From Oxalobacteraceae bacterium (GTDB taxonomy: Bacteria > Pseudomonadota > Gammaproteobacteria > Burkholderiales > Burkholderiaceae_D), in assembly GCA_021299035.1 (NCBI GenBank), contig JAJTGD010000011.1, positions 1-64,000 on the forward strand: 64,000 nucleotides of DNA, given 5' to 3'. The translations under genes were made by a program, and so were the position numbers. This document shows, piece after piece, positions 47,601-55,323 of the stretch (position 1 is its first letter; every line of letters begins with the position of its first letter). The notes under the pieces were generated by a model that did no database searches, had not been told where the DNA came from, and saw only the letters and a program-made list of their open reading frames with translations.

Positions 47601-50600
47601 TCCTAGAAAAATATTGGCAATTCCATTTCTCCAAAAATTGATTTTTATATTAGCTGCTTGCATATTATCGAGCTGCAAGTAAACCTGACCAGCAGAGGGG
47701 TCAGAACCAAGGTTGAACTGCCCGCCATACGATAGGTTGTTTACCCGCAGGACTGCGATATCAAACCAGTTCACTGCATCTACGTTTGCAATACGAGTGC
47801 TACCACCGTCCATGCTGATAGCTGCGCTCGCAATAGCTCTTGAGATGGGATCTACACTGCTATCCGCCTTAATGCTTATGTTTCCCGTTATTTTTAATGC
47901 GGCGAGGGCATCCAGTGTCGCCGCGGATCCAGCGCCTTGGGCTGAGATTAAGGTATCGCCACCGACGTTCATAGCAGCTGACGATGAACCCACCATGGAA
48001 ACCGTCGATCGACTACCGTAACTCGTAGCCTCCACACTGATGCCGTGGTCGATACTTCCGGTGACAGCAACGCCGGACGACGCATTCGTCACCATAAGAC
48101 TGGTTCGAGCAAAATCACCCGTTGCGTCCAGATGAAGCGCGCCGCCAATATGCAGTGATGGTGCAGCACCACCTAGCGTAATTGCTGCGTGGCTGCCAAA
48201 GTCGAGTGCAACCAAGTTACCACGGGCAGTGGAGTCTATTTTCCAATCGCCGGCGATATCAAGCGCCGAGAGTGTCGCGTTCGTACCGGTATAGAAACGT
48301 GCTCGGCTACCATAACCGATTGAATCCTGTGTCAGATCACCTTCGATCTCCACCCTATAGGGATTAGTTTTTCCAGCTTCCCAAATGGCCGAGGCAATAC
48401 CCCCTGCGGCAGATTGATCCGCCGCGATCTTGAGATCGCCCTGGATATCAACCCGACTACGCACATTCTTGAATGCCAATTGCGTGAGCCTACCCTCTCC
48501 GAGCACTGCCCCATCACGCTCCAAAATTACGTCACCCGCAATCGTGACATCGCCGCTCAGATCAAGTAACGCTGTGCTGCCATGACCCGATGATTGAATC
48601 GCAATGCCTGGATCAGTCGTTGACCCTGAGGTCGTTGCTATCGTGAGTTGTTCGCTCGTCGTAAAACTCAATTTAGCGGAGCTGAGCGTCCCGGTCGATG
48701 CGAGCAATATCTCATTACCTATTGTTATGCTCCCTGGTAAAGAAATTTCACTCTGTGTACTACTCTGTGCCGCAAGACTACTTTGGTTGATTGCTCCTTG
48801 CAGCACCATACCGCCTTGATCTGCCTTGAATGTTATAACTGTTGATGCATCCGTAGCTCCGTGGGCCGTTATCACGTTCAACGATGACGCAAGGGTGAGT
48901 GCGATGCCAGTAGTTGCAGGCGCATAGGCAGACAAGCTTAGTGTTGATACTGTGCCGGCACCCTCAGCCTCTACCGTCACTGGGCCGTTGACACTGATCG
49001 TACCGCGCCCTGTCTCAGCAATTACCGTTGCAACACTGTTCGCACCACTTGCGAGTACATTCACAGACCCCATGCGAATATTGCCTGAAACTGAAGACAA
49101 TTTTACCGTTGCACTGGTACGCAAATCGGTATTCAGCAAGGGTAGCGTGGTCCCAGTAGCGATCGCGCTGACGCCGCCATAGAGCGTGTTGGTACCCGAA
49201 CTTGACTCCAGCAAGATCGCGCCAGTTGTTGAGTTAACCCAGATGGCTGAGGAACTGCCATCACCCGCGGATAGGGCAGATAACTGGCTACCGATCACCA
49301 CATTGCCGCCCGCACTGATCAGGTTTATTTCGGTCGTACTACGCTCAGCATAGCTAGCAGCGGTCAGCAGATTAGTCTTTAGGATGCCGGTGGCACCTGA
49401 CTGTAGCAGTATCCCTGCCTTTGATTGCGTCCCTGTCGCTACCACATAGAGATCCAAAGCCTGCACACTCGTATTGGATATCGCAGTTACATTGGCTATC
49501 GCTTGCTGCCCCGCGGCATGGACCCGAACCGGGCCACTGATATTGCCGCCTAGCGGGGTACCACTAGTGATCGTACCGCCGAGCCCGATCGTCATCTCAG
49601 CTCTACTTAAATTGAAGCCGTTGGCATCCCCTGCTGCGAGTAGCAATAGCGCCCCAAGATTTGCAGTGACACCCTGTGCACTACTGACGGCCGGTAGTTT
49701 TCCTATGTTGAGGGCTGCGCTCGATCCACCACCACGCGCCGTCAAAAGAATATCTTGTTTATTGAGTACCGCGTTGGCCTCCGCTGCGGACCATTTCAAG
49801 TCTAGCCGAGCACTGCTGGTGCCGGTATCAAATACAAATTTGGCTCTATCGTCTGCGCCAAGCGCACCCAATACTTGCGCCTGCGCGCTAGACGGCAACA
49901 CATGCTGGCTGATACTGAGACGGTTTGTCACCGGGTCTGCATTTTTTCCAGCACCAAAATCCGCAGCGATCAATGCGCCATTGACCTTATCCTGAGCATC
50001 GATTCGTCCATCAAGGTTCAGGTCAAACCAGGCGCCGGTCGCGTTGATGACTATGCGCGCACTTGGGCCAGTGAGAGAATCGATTAATGCGCTCCCCAAG
50101 TCTGCAATCAGTCTATCAATACCCGCCTTGATCTCGGACTGGAGTGATGCTTCGCTTAGCTCACCATTGTTTAGCGCGGTATTCAGACCAGCACTTAAAC
50201 GCGACAAGTCTGGTAGTACGGTGTGAACTGCCCTAGCGAGGGTATTTTCACTGTCGAATACTAGGGTATAGGTCGTCATCAAGCGCGCAAGCGTGTTACT
50301 GAGTGCATCATCAACAATAAGTGAGTCTGGCAGCACACTCGCCATTGCGAGCTTCAATTGGGCGACGTCACTAAAATCGAAACTACCGCGACTTGTCATG
50401 AACTGTGCTAACCGCTGAGAAATATCGCTGCTGACAGATGCAGAGAGCTCGAGCGATGCCGCGTCACTTGGGGCATTACTCATACCACTTGCAAGTGAGA
50501 CCAAAACATTCAGTAATACATTAGCCTGCAACTCAGAAACTAATCGTTTATTCGAATCCCGCTCGGGTGCAACCGACATCAGTGTTTCAGCAGATGTGCT

Positions 50601-51893
50601 CAGACCAAGGGTGTTAGCTACAACATTGAGGTGATCCTCGTAGGCCGACGCGATATCGAAACCCTCGGGCGTACCGCGCATGAGCTGGCATTGGAATCGG
50701 TCAGCTGCGAGCGTCGTCAGTGGGCTAAGTACAACCTGAAATAATTTATCGCTCTCAACAACAGCGTTTGTCAAATAGGCGCTGTATTGCAGCGGGCCAG
50801 TGATGGCAAGCTCCCCCCTGATGGTGCTCGCGGTGCCACCGTTCGCCGTGAATTGAAGTATGCCGGTTGTCGGATCGAAGCCCGATAGGGTCTGCGGAAC
50901 TGCAAACTGACCACGTGTGATACTGAATGTACTACCGGTGACGCTAGTACTGAATGCACTAACGGTGACACTATTGACGGTCAATGGCAAAGCCAACTCG
51001 GCGCTATCGATTCGCCCATCAGCGTTCGCGTCATAACGCATCTGTACACTGGCCAGCGCCAAACTTTCCGGTCCTACCATCCCGGCACGATTGGAGATCA
51101 GGGGCAGCGGTGGTGGTTCGGTGCCTGTGTTACCGCCTGTGTTACCGCCGGTATTACCACTGGTATTACCACCCGTATTACCGCCTGTATTGCCACCCGT
51201 ATTACCGCCTGTATTACCGCCTGTATTACCGCCTGTATTGCCACCCGTATTGCCACCGGTATTGCCACCGGTATTGCCCCCGGTATTGCCACCCGTATTA
51301 CCGCCTGTGTTACCGCCTGTGTTACCGCCTGTGTTACCGCCTGTATTGCCACCCGTATTGCCACCCGTATTGCCACCCGTATTACCGCCTGAATTCCCAC
51401 CGGTGTTACCACCTGAACTCAGTGTGCCACTTGACCCACCACCTGACCTCGCGGCCGCCGCCGCTACCGCACCTAGCGCAATCGCCCCACCTAGTAGCCA
51501 ACCCGAACCGCCCTCGCTGTCCTCCCCTGGACCGATGACCACCTTATCGCTGGCACCCACCGGATCACCCGTTAGCAAGGCGTACCCGCTATCGTACTGA
51601 CCGATAGTCGTACTGAATAACTCACCGGAACCATCAAAGGCGGTATTACCATTCGCTGGTAGATAAAAGCCCTCAAGACGAATCAGCGGATCCCCATCGA
51701 TGAATATCTGAAGATCCTGACCGACTCGCTTAGCTTGTAATTTTCCCGGTAGTTTGCCTGTAGTCGCATCAACGACGGTATACGCCGATCCAATTTCAAC
51801 TTGAACGAAGTCCCCAGTAATTTCTTTGGTGGAAATCTTCCCGGCAGGGCTGCGCTTTAGCAGCTTGAATTGTCTCGGGTCGGGTTTAGGCAT
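44628..51893 (-). CDS. Giant BapA-type adhesin, type I secreted, with duplicated C-terminal module
   Basis: 2421 residues, ATG at 51893 with GGAGATC upstream. Order of parts: a BapA/LapF-type prefix of about 115 residues (YTVVDATTGKLPGKLQAKR), a hydrophobic segment (GWLLGGAIALGAVAAAAARSGGG), a tract of about two dozen GGNT repeats (about 158-260), an EF-hand-like loop (DANADGRIDSAE) near 290, a helical region, and a second loop (DLNLDGRIDAQD) near 630. Long beta-rich repeats follow, of the form I-x-G-x-L-x-I-x-A-x-G-x-x-S-x-A. A module with YIAYDLDGTGL lies at about 1340-1537 and a related C-terminal module with YLAYDHDGTGI at about 2209-2421. The last is the expected secretion signal region. 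The transporter genes are divergent next door. Attachment and biofilm formation is the inferred role. Confidence 0.88.
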   Translation of the reverse strand: MPKPDPRQFKLLKRSPAGKISTKEITGDFVQVEIGSAYTVVDATTGKLPGKLQAKRVGQDLQIFIDGDPLIRLEGFYLPANGNTAFDGSGELFSTTIGQYDSGYALLTGDPVGASDKVVIGPGEDSEGGSGWLLGGAIALGAVAAAAARSGGGSSGTLSSGGNTGGNSGGNTGGNTGGNTGGNTGGNTGGNTGGNTGGNTGGNTGGNTGGNTGGNTGGNTGGNTGGNTGGNTGGNTGGNTGGNTSGNTGGNTGGNTGTEPPPLPLISNRAGMVGPESLALASVQMRYDANADGRIDSAELALPLTVNSVTVSAFSTSVTGSTFSITRGQFAVPQTLSGFDPTTGILQFTANGGTASTIRGELAITGPLQYSAYLTNAVVESDKLFQVVLSPLTTLAADRFQCQLMRGTPEGFDIASAYEDHLNVVANTLGLSTSAETLMSVAPERDSNKRLVSELQANVLLNVLVSLASGMSNAPSDAASLELSASVSSDISQRLAQFMTSRGSFDFSDVAQLKLAMASVLPDSLIVDDALSNTLARLMTTYTLVFDSENTLARAVHTVLPDLSRLSAGLNTALNNGELSEASLQSEIKAGIDRLIADLGSALIDSLTGPSARIVINATGAWFDLNLDGRIDAQDKVNGALIAADFGAGKNADPVTNRLSISQHVLPSSAQAQVLGALGADDRAKFVFDTGTSSARLDLKWSAAEANAVLNKQDILLTARGGGSSAALNIGKLPAVSSAQGVTANLGALLLLAAGDANGFNLSRAEMTIGLGGTITSGTPLGGNISGPVRVHAAGQQAIANVTAISNTSVQALDLYVVATGTQSKAGILLQSGATGILKTNLLTAASYAERSTTEINLISAGGNVVIGSQLSALSAGDGSSSAIWVNSTTGAILLESSSGTNTLYGGVSAIATGTTLPLLNTDLRTSATVKLSSVSGNIRMGSVNVLASGANSVATVIAETGRGTISVNGPVTVEAEGAGTVSTLSLSAYAPATTGIALTLASSLNVITAHGATDASTVITFKADQGGMVLQGAINQSSLAAQSSTQSEISLPGSITIGNEILLASTGTLSSAKLSFTTSEQLTIATTSGSTTDPGIAIQSSGHGSTALLDLSGDVTIAGDVILERDGAVLGEGRLTQLAFKNVRSRVDIQGDLKIAADQSAAGGIASAIWEAGKTNPYRVEIEGDLTQDSIGYGSRARFYTGTNATLSALDIAGDWKIDSTARGNLVALDFGSHAAITLGGAAPSLHIGGALHLDATGDFARTSLMVTNASSGVAVTGSIDHGISVEATSYGSRSTVSMVGSSSAAMNVGGDTLISAQGAGSAATLDALAALKITGNISIKADSSVDPISRAIASAAISMDGGSTRIANVDAVNWFDIAVLRVNNLSYGGQFNLGSDPSAGQVYLQLDNMQAANIKINFWRNGIANIFLGSKDIDMGIESAKANMLTIEGWREGLDRLIVPSELTRNGFNDPVFSNFLGLDAFLNDAIQQFAATPNSASSRTTYDVAQKTVYIAYDLDGTGLTGLISIMDPVQMVYLNFDRQVSVPAVQEINSSILNIAQREYIDPRSLINSNEPIVLNEDLVVTADVAETNTLTFETNNGRIVSDKGLAAIASAYRSQVIIDLTASGSDLMRQPRFFIQQTELRAEGLLSNVSFTLTQDVGTAVFNAGIKAIASGDGSRVSMNLQAELININNPLLIQATGSNAQSEFSISDARMGAQMQFQQFGNATLEASGFQSEVTLKFSQSALAKIFFKSPLQIVASGPKSISGLQINYKKGELEFYDVSIQASGALANAELAITQDFLSRSVEESRTISFFGSLLIIASGTSARAYASISSNAAPTLQIDGGLLVHATGASAVSEFRAENTYGDFSVGQIQASTSAAHAHAAVNIKLGDLNFGSSTQTNREGGGIVSVSGDVLALSGAVDTSTSIALRTFNRDIIINGQLTALAMIGNTGTTTPDVKVSIGAGSGLLSSASSVDSTDYTVITGYGSVSIAGNVRVIGSGYGAASELDVFSVGSALTLGSALDVIASGSRSSAQATLTGHAGSDARTPTTTMSANVAIAGPVLVEASGVAAVANLSVVADRGVVSIGSDLSAIASNVDSQAVVSVVSAQDKINITGDLLSSATATASHSALTLSTSSSPITIEGGLSILASGNGSEAKANIVSSAAAVNLMESISIGALGEGSHADLVLRQGAGSNVSVNGTIFMSADSSVGSAAGAKATADVQVGKLGGAPIDVFLDAIQHDDAVSMSLRLFSDGGKARLGDTDHAGTTTLTLGDKASAVNQLLDNIDISFTGANGKAIIEFGADQDSLTDAAVQRVLIKGFRLGHDELHFDGLAGVATTARTLDGFVNSAINHFNTGQVTGTTSSLNTVADVLIGGNDSTTYLAYDHDGTGISAIILLEGISASAYKTANGLG
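51118..51416 (-). repeat. Tandem 12-base repeat coding for GGNT units
   Basis: About 300 bases made of imperfect 12-base units (on the plus strand variants of CCACCCGTATTA, CCGCCTGTATTG) that encode Gly-Gly-Asn-Thr about two dozen times in the adhesin. Unit variants are clustered in blocks, which suggests recent copy-number change. It encodes a flexible linker between the N-terminal prefix and the passenger. A single serine variant interrupts each end. Confidence 0.93.
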
Positions 51894-52210
51894 TCGGGAT
51901 CTCCATCGTTAGTTGAAACACGCAGATACTCACTACTTCGTAGCGTATTTACCGCCAAGGTGCGTCGGAATGATGCACCACGCTGTCCCAATTCTTGTTG
52001 CACTGATCAGACGATTCCCTCGCTTATTTTCATCGTAATGACGGTGCTGTCGTACATTTGCACGCGCCACTCGCTCTTCATCACTGCATTTTTTGGTATC
52101 GCGCATAGGCAAATCACACGTGCAACCAAGCCGTTAGTGACCCCAGAATCCAAGGTGTGCGTTTTACACCACGGGTAGGTGCTCATTCCCTGTTCAAGTC
52201 GAGGTCATGT
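51894..52210. promoter_or_regulatory. Divergent regulatory region between the adhesin and its exporter operon
   Basis: 317 bases with no supported gene. It should hold the promoters for the leftward adhesin and the rightward tolC-ABC-hlyD operon. An inverted repeat GGTGT-GCGTTTT-ACACC lies at about 52155-52171, close to the tolC start, and could be an operator or leader hairpin. I could not identify sigma-factor boxes or a regulator site with confidence. Confidence 0.45.
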
Positions 52211-53506
52211 ATGAGGTTTTGCGCGTTCATTCGAAGGCTGTCGATTTTTCTTGGTGTTCTTTCTTGCATTGCTCACGCGCAAGATTTTTCCGTGATGCAA
52301 GCAGATAAACGAATCGGTGAATCCAATACAGCACTCAGCTTTGAACAGGCACTACGGATTGCCGCTGATACTCATCCCAGTATTGCTCAGCGACTTAGCG
52401 AGCAAGGTGCCAGCGAATACGGTGCAACCGGAGCACGCTGGCAACGCTGGCCGGGTTTGAGTGTGTCTTCTTCGCGTGGCCCACTGGGAAGCACGCTGAC
52501 TGAGCTGCAGCTTGAACAACCGCTGTGGTCGGGGGGGCGTATCACCGCCAACATTAATGCGGCCGAAGCGCGTGCCGAAGCCGCCCGGAACAGTGTCGCC
52601 GAAGCCCGTAAAGTAATTCTCGAACGTGCGATCAATGCCTATGCCGAAGCGATGCGGCTGCAATCACGCCTATTGATTGCGGATACAGCGATTGCTGACT
52701 TTGAGCAGCTGCGCGACATGATTGACCGACGTGTCGAAAGTGGTATCAGCCCAAAAGCCGACGCGATCAATGTACGCGCCCGTTTGCAACAGTCACAAAG
52801 TGAGCGTATGCAAATGAGTCTGCAACTACAAAACACGCGTACCGAGCTGGAGTTACTTCTCGGAAGACGATTCACAGCATTAGTCGTACCGCCACCCCTC
52901 GCGAAACTTTCCCTGAACATGGATGAAGCACTCGATATCGTATTAGACACTGCCCCCGAGCTTGCACGTCTGAATGCAGAAGAGCGCGTTGCCGAGGAGG
53001 CGATAGCCGCGACACGCAGCAGTCTGTCACCCTCACTCGCCTTGCGCTATCAGCGCGTGTTTGGTGGAGGCACATTCTATGCAACTGATCAGGTATTCGT
53101 TGGCGTCACCTACCAACCAGGTAATGGACTGTCATCATTCTCAGCCATCAGCGAGGCTGAGTCACGCCGCACCGGCGCTGTGTATGCGCGCGAGGCAGCA
53201 CGTCTTGATCTCATCAATCGCGTACGAAGTTTATGGCAGCAAGCGGATTCGTCACGCCGTGAGTTGAGTATTCTGAACGAACTCGTTTCTTCTACTCAGC
53301 AGGTCTATGAATCCTGCTTGCGGCAATTTCCGGTTGGACGTCGTACTTGGCTAGAGCTGCTGTTGGCGAGGCGTGATGCCACACAAGCACAGTATGCACT
53401 GGCCGATATCCGCTGGAGTGGTTTTGCATCGCAGCTGAAGCTTGAACTGGTGACCGGCCAGCTTGCTGCGCGTGATTACCGCGTAATTGAGGAGCCATCG
53501 CCATGA
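52211..53506 (+). CDS. TolC-family outer-membrane channel of a type I secretion system
   Basis: 431 residues from the ATG at 52211 (GAGGTC upstream). A signal peptide ending in IAHAQ is followed by two TolC-type repeats: SFEQALRIAADTHPSIAQRLSEQGASEY (by ALRIAADTHPSIAQRL) with LEQPLWSGGRITANINAAEAR (by LEQPLWSGGRI), then LDIVLDTAPELARLNAEERVAEE (by DTAPELARLNAEE) and the C-terminal helices with LNELVSSTQQVYE. It forms the trimeric channel through which the adhesin should leave the cell. The stop overlaps the ABC gene start (ATGA). Confidence 0.92.
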   Translation: MRFCAFIRRLSIFLGVLSCIAHAQDFSVMQADKRIGESNTALSFEQALRIAADTHPSIAQRLSEQGASEYGATGARWQRWPGLSVSSSRGPLGSTLTELQLEQPLWSGGRITANINAAEARAEAARNSVAEARKVILERAINAYAEAMRLQSRLLIADTAIADFEQLRDMIDRRVESGISPKADAINVRARLQQSQSERMQMSLQLQNTRTELELLLGRRFTALVVPPPLAKLSLNMDEALDIVLDTAPELARLNAEERVAEEAIAATRSSLSPSLALRYQRVFGGGTFYATDQVFVGVTYQPGNGLSSFSAISEAESRRTGAVYAREAARLDLINRVRSLWQQADSSRRELSILNELVSSTQQVYESCLRQFPVGRRTWLELLLARRDATQAQYALADIRWSGFASQLKLELVTGQLAARDYRVIEEPSP

Positions 53507-55323
53507 GTCACGCTGAAGATATATCTGCCGTATCGGGTAGAGATCGTATTACTAATCGTAGTGCTCGGCAGTGGTTCATTCATGCAATCGTGGCGCGACA
53601 CTGGGTATTCATGGAGGCAGTCGTCGCTACCTTTGTCATCAGTATGCTGGGGCTGGGTGCATCGTTTTACAGCTTGCAGGTCTATGACCGCGTTATTCCC
53701 ACGCAAGCGCATGCAACATTAGTCGCACTGACTATTGGCGTTGGTATCGCTGTAGTGTTCGAGTTCATCTTGAAGCAAGTGCGATCGCTGATGGTTGATC
53801 GCGGCTGTAAAGCGATCGAAGAAGAGCTATCCGAAGTTTTCTTTAGTCGTATGTTGGCTATACGAATGGAGGCTCGTCCACGCGCAGTCGGCAGCTTTGC
53901 CGCGCAGGTTCGTCAGTTCGAACTGGTGCGTAACTTCATGAGCTCGTCGACAGTTTTCCTGCTCGCTGATCTACCGTTCTGTTTTTTATTCATTATGGTG
54001 ATTGGTGTCATCGGTGGCTGGCTTGCTGTAATTCCCTTACTGCTGCTACCGATCGTGCTGCTCAGCTCGGCCTGGCTAAACTGGCGTATCGGGCGGCTGA
54101 CCACACGTCAGTTGCGCGATACCCGCCATAAGAATGGTTTGCTGGTCGATGTCATCGACGGTATAGAAAGCATCAAGGCTGCGGGTGCCGAAAGCGAGAT
54201 GCTGGAACGCTGGCGCCGGCTGGTAGCGTCGAGCTCGATGCTCGAGCTGGATACCCGCTACCTCTCCACTATGGCATCGAACATTGCGCAATTACTACAA
54301 CAGCTGAGTTATGTTGCCATCATCGGGCTGGGTGCCTGGATGGTCGGCGCTGGTCAGATCACCATGGGTGCACTCATCGCTTGCTCTATTCTCAGCAATC
54401 GCACGCTGTCGCCGATTACCCAGATTGCGACTTGGGTCACGCAGTGGCAACACGCTAAAGAAGCCCTGCGCGGATTGGACGAGATGATGCGACTGCCAAC
54501 CGATCGCCTTGATATCGGGACTGCGATCATGCCGTCATCTTGTAGCGGCGAATTGCGGGTTGAGCAGGCAGCCTTTGCTTTCAATGACAAACTCGCAGCG
54601 TTGCAGCCCCTGACGCTAACGATCAATGCGGGTGAACGGATCGCAATTGTGGGGCCGATCGGCTCTGGCAAGTCAACACTGATTCGACTGCTGTCCGGCC
54701 TTTACCGTCCGATGGCAGGAAAGTTGCTGCTCGATGGTGTTGATATGGCTTTGCTGGCACCATCCTATTTACGTACCCACATTGGCTATCTACCTCAAGA
54801 TGTCCGGCTGCTACATGGCACGCTGCGCGATAACCTCACGCTCGGTATTGCCCCGCCCAATGACAGTACCTTGATCCATGCCGCGAGATTGACCGGGCTC
54901 GATCGGGTCATCAGCGCACACCCGCAGGGTATGGATTTGCCTATTCAGGAAGGCGGGCGCGGTCTGTCGGGCGGACAACGGCAACTCGTCGGCCTGACCC
55001 GTCTGCTTCTTAGTCAGCCGACAGTGTTACTACTGGATGAACCAACGGCGGCTATGGATGCCGAGTTAGAAGCAAACGTGATGCAGCGCATGCTGTCATC
55101 ACTAACGCCTTCGGCGACTGTCGTGTTCGTAACGCACAAGGCCAGCTTGCTGCGGCTAGTTGACCGCGTCATCGTGATGGATCAGGGGCGCGTTTTGATT
55201 GATGGCCCACGTAACGAAGTACTGGCAAAGCTGACTTCGACCGCACCCATCGGGGCGGGAACTAACCCAGCAAGAAATAGCACACCCGACCACCGGCAGG
55301 GCTTAGTGGGAGAGACACTGTGA
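53503..55323 (+). CDS. Type I secretion ABC transporter (permease fused to ATPase)
   Basis: 606 residues. Membrane domain with about six segments from residue 35 to 330 (FMEAVVATFVISMLGLGASF, GSFAAQVRQFELVRNFMSS). The ATPase domain has Walker A GPIGSGKST near residue 384, the Q-loop GYLPQDVRLLHGT, signature LSGGQRQ near 488, Walker B VLLLDEPTAAMD near 508 and the H-loop THK near 543. LapB and HlyB relatives carry an N-terminal C39-like domain of about 130 residues. Here it is missing or reduced to 35 residues. This is the energy-using inner-membrane part of the exporter. Its start overlaps tolC and its stop overlaps hlyD. Confidence 0.94.
   Translation: MSHAEDISAVSGRDRITNRSARQWFIHAIVARHWVFMEAVVATFVISMLGLGASFYSLQVYDRVIPTQAHATLVALTIGVGIAVVFEFILKQVRSLMVDRGCKAIEEELSEVFFSRMLAIRMEARPRAVGSFAAQVRQFELVRNFMSSSTVFLLADLPFCFLFIMVIGVIGGWLAVIPLLLLPIVLLSSAWLNWRIGRLTTRQLRDTRHKNGLLVDVIDGIESIKAAGAESEMLERWRRLVASSSMLELDTRYLSTMASNIAQLLQQLSYVAIIGLGAWMVGAGQITMGALIACSILSNRTLSPITQIATWVTQWQHAKEALRGLDEMMRLPTDRLDIGTAIMPSSCSGELRVEQAAFAFNDKLAALQPLTLTINAGERIAIVGPIGSGKSTLIRLLSGLYRPMAGKLLLDGVDMALLAPSYLRTHIGYLPQDVRLLHGTLRDNLTLGIAPPNDSTLIHAARLTGLDRVISAHPQGMDLPIQEGGRGLSGGQRQLVGLTRLLLSQPTVLLLDEPTAAMDAELEANVMQRMLSSLTPSATVVFVTHKASLLRLVDRVIVMDQGRVLIDGPRNEVLAKLTSTAPIGAGTNPARNSTPDHRQGLVGETL

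Noticed and set aside
51118-51416. Array-like short repeats that might be taken for a CRISPR
   Set aside because: Units are 12 bases, head to tail, without spacers, and lie inside a coding frame. No cas genes are present.
51091-51600. Plus-strand frame of 169 codons coding a long run of Pro-Pro-Val-Leu repeats
   Set aside because: It is the antisense of the GGNT repeat tract. The repeat keeps all frames open; there is no start signal, and the minus-strand frame is part of a coherent 2421-residue protein.
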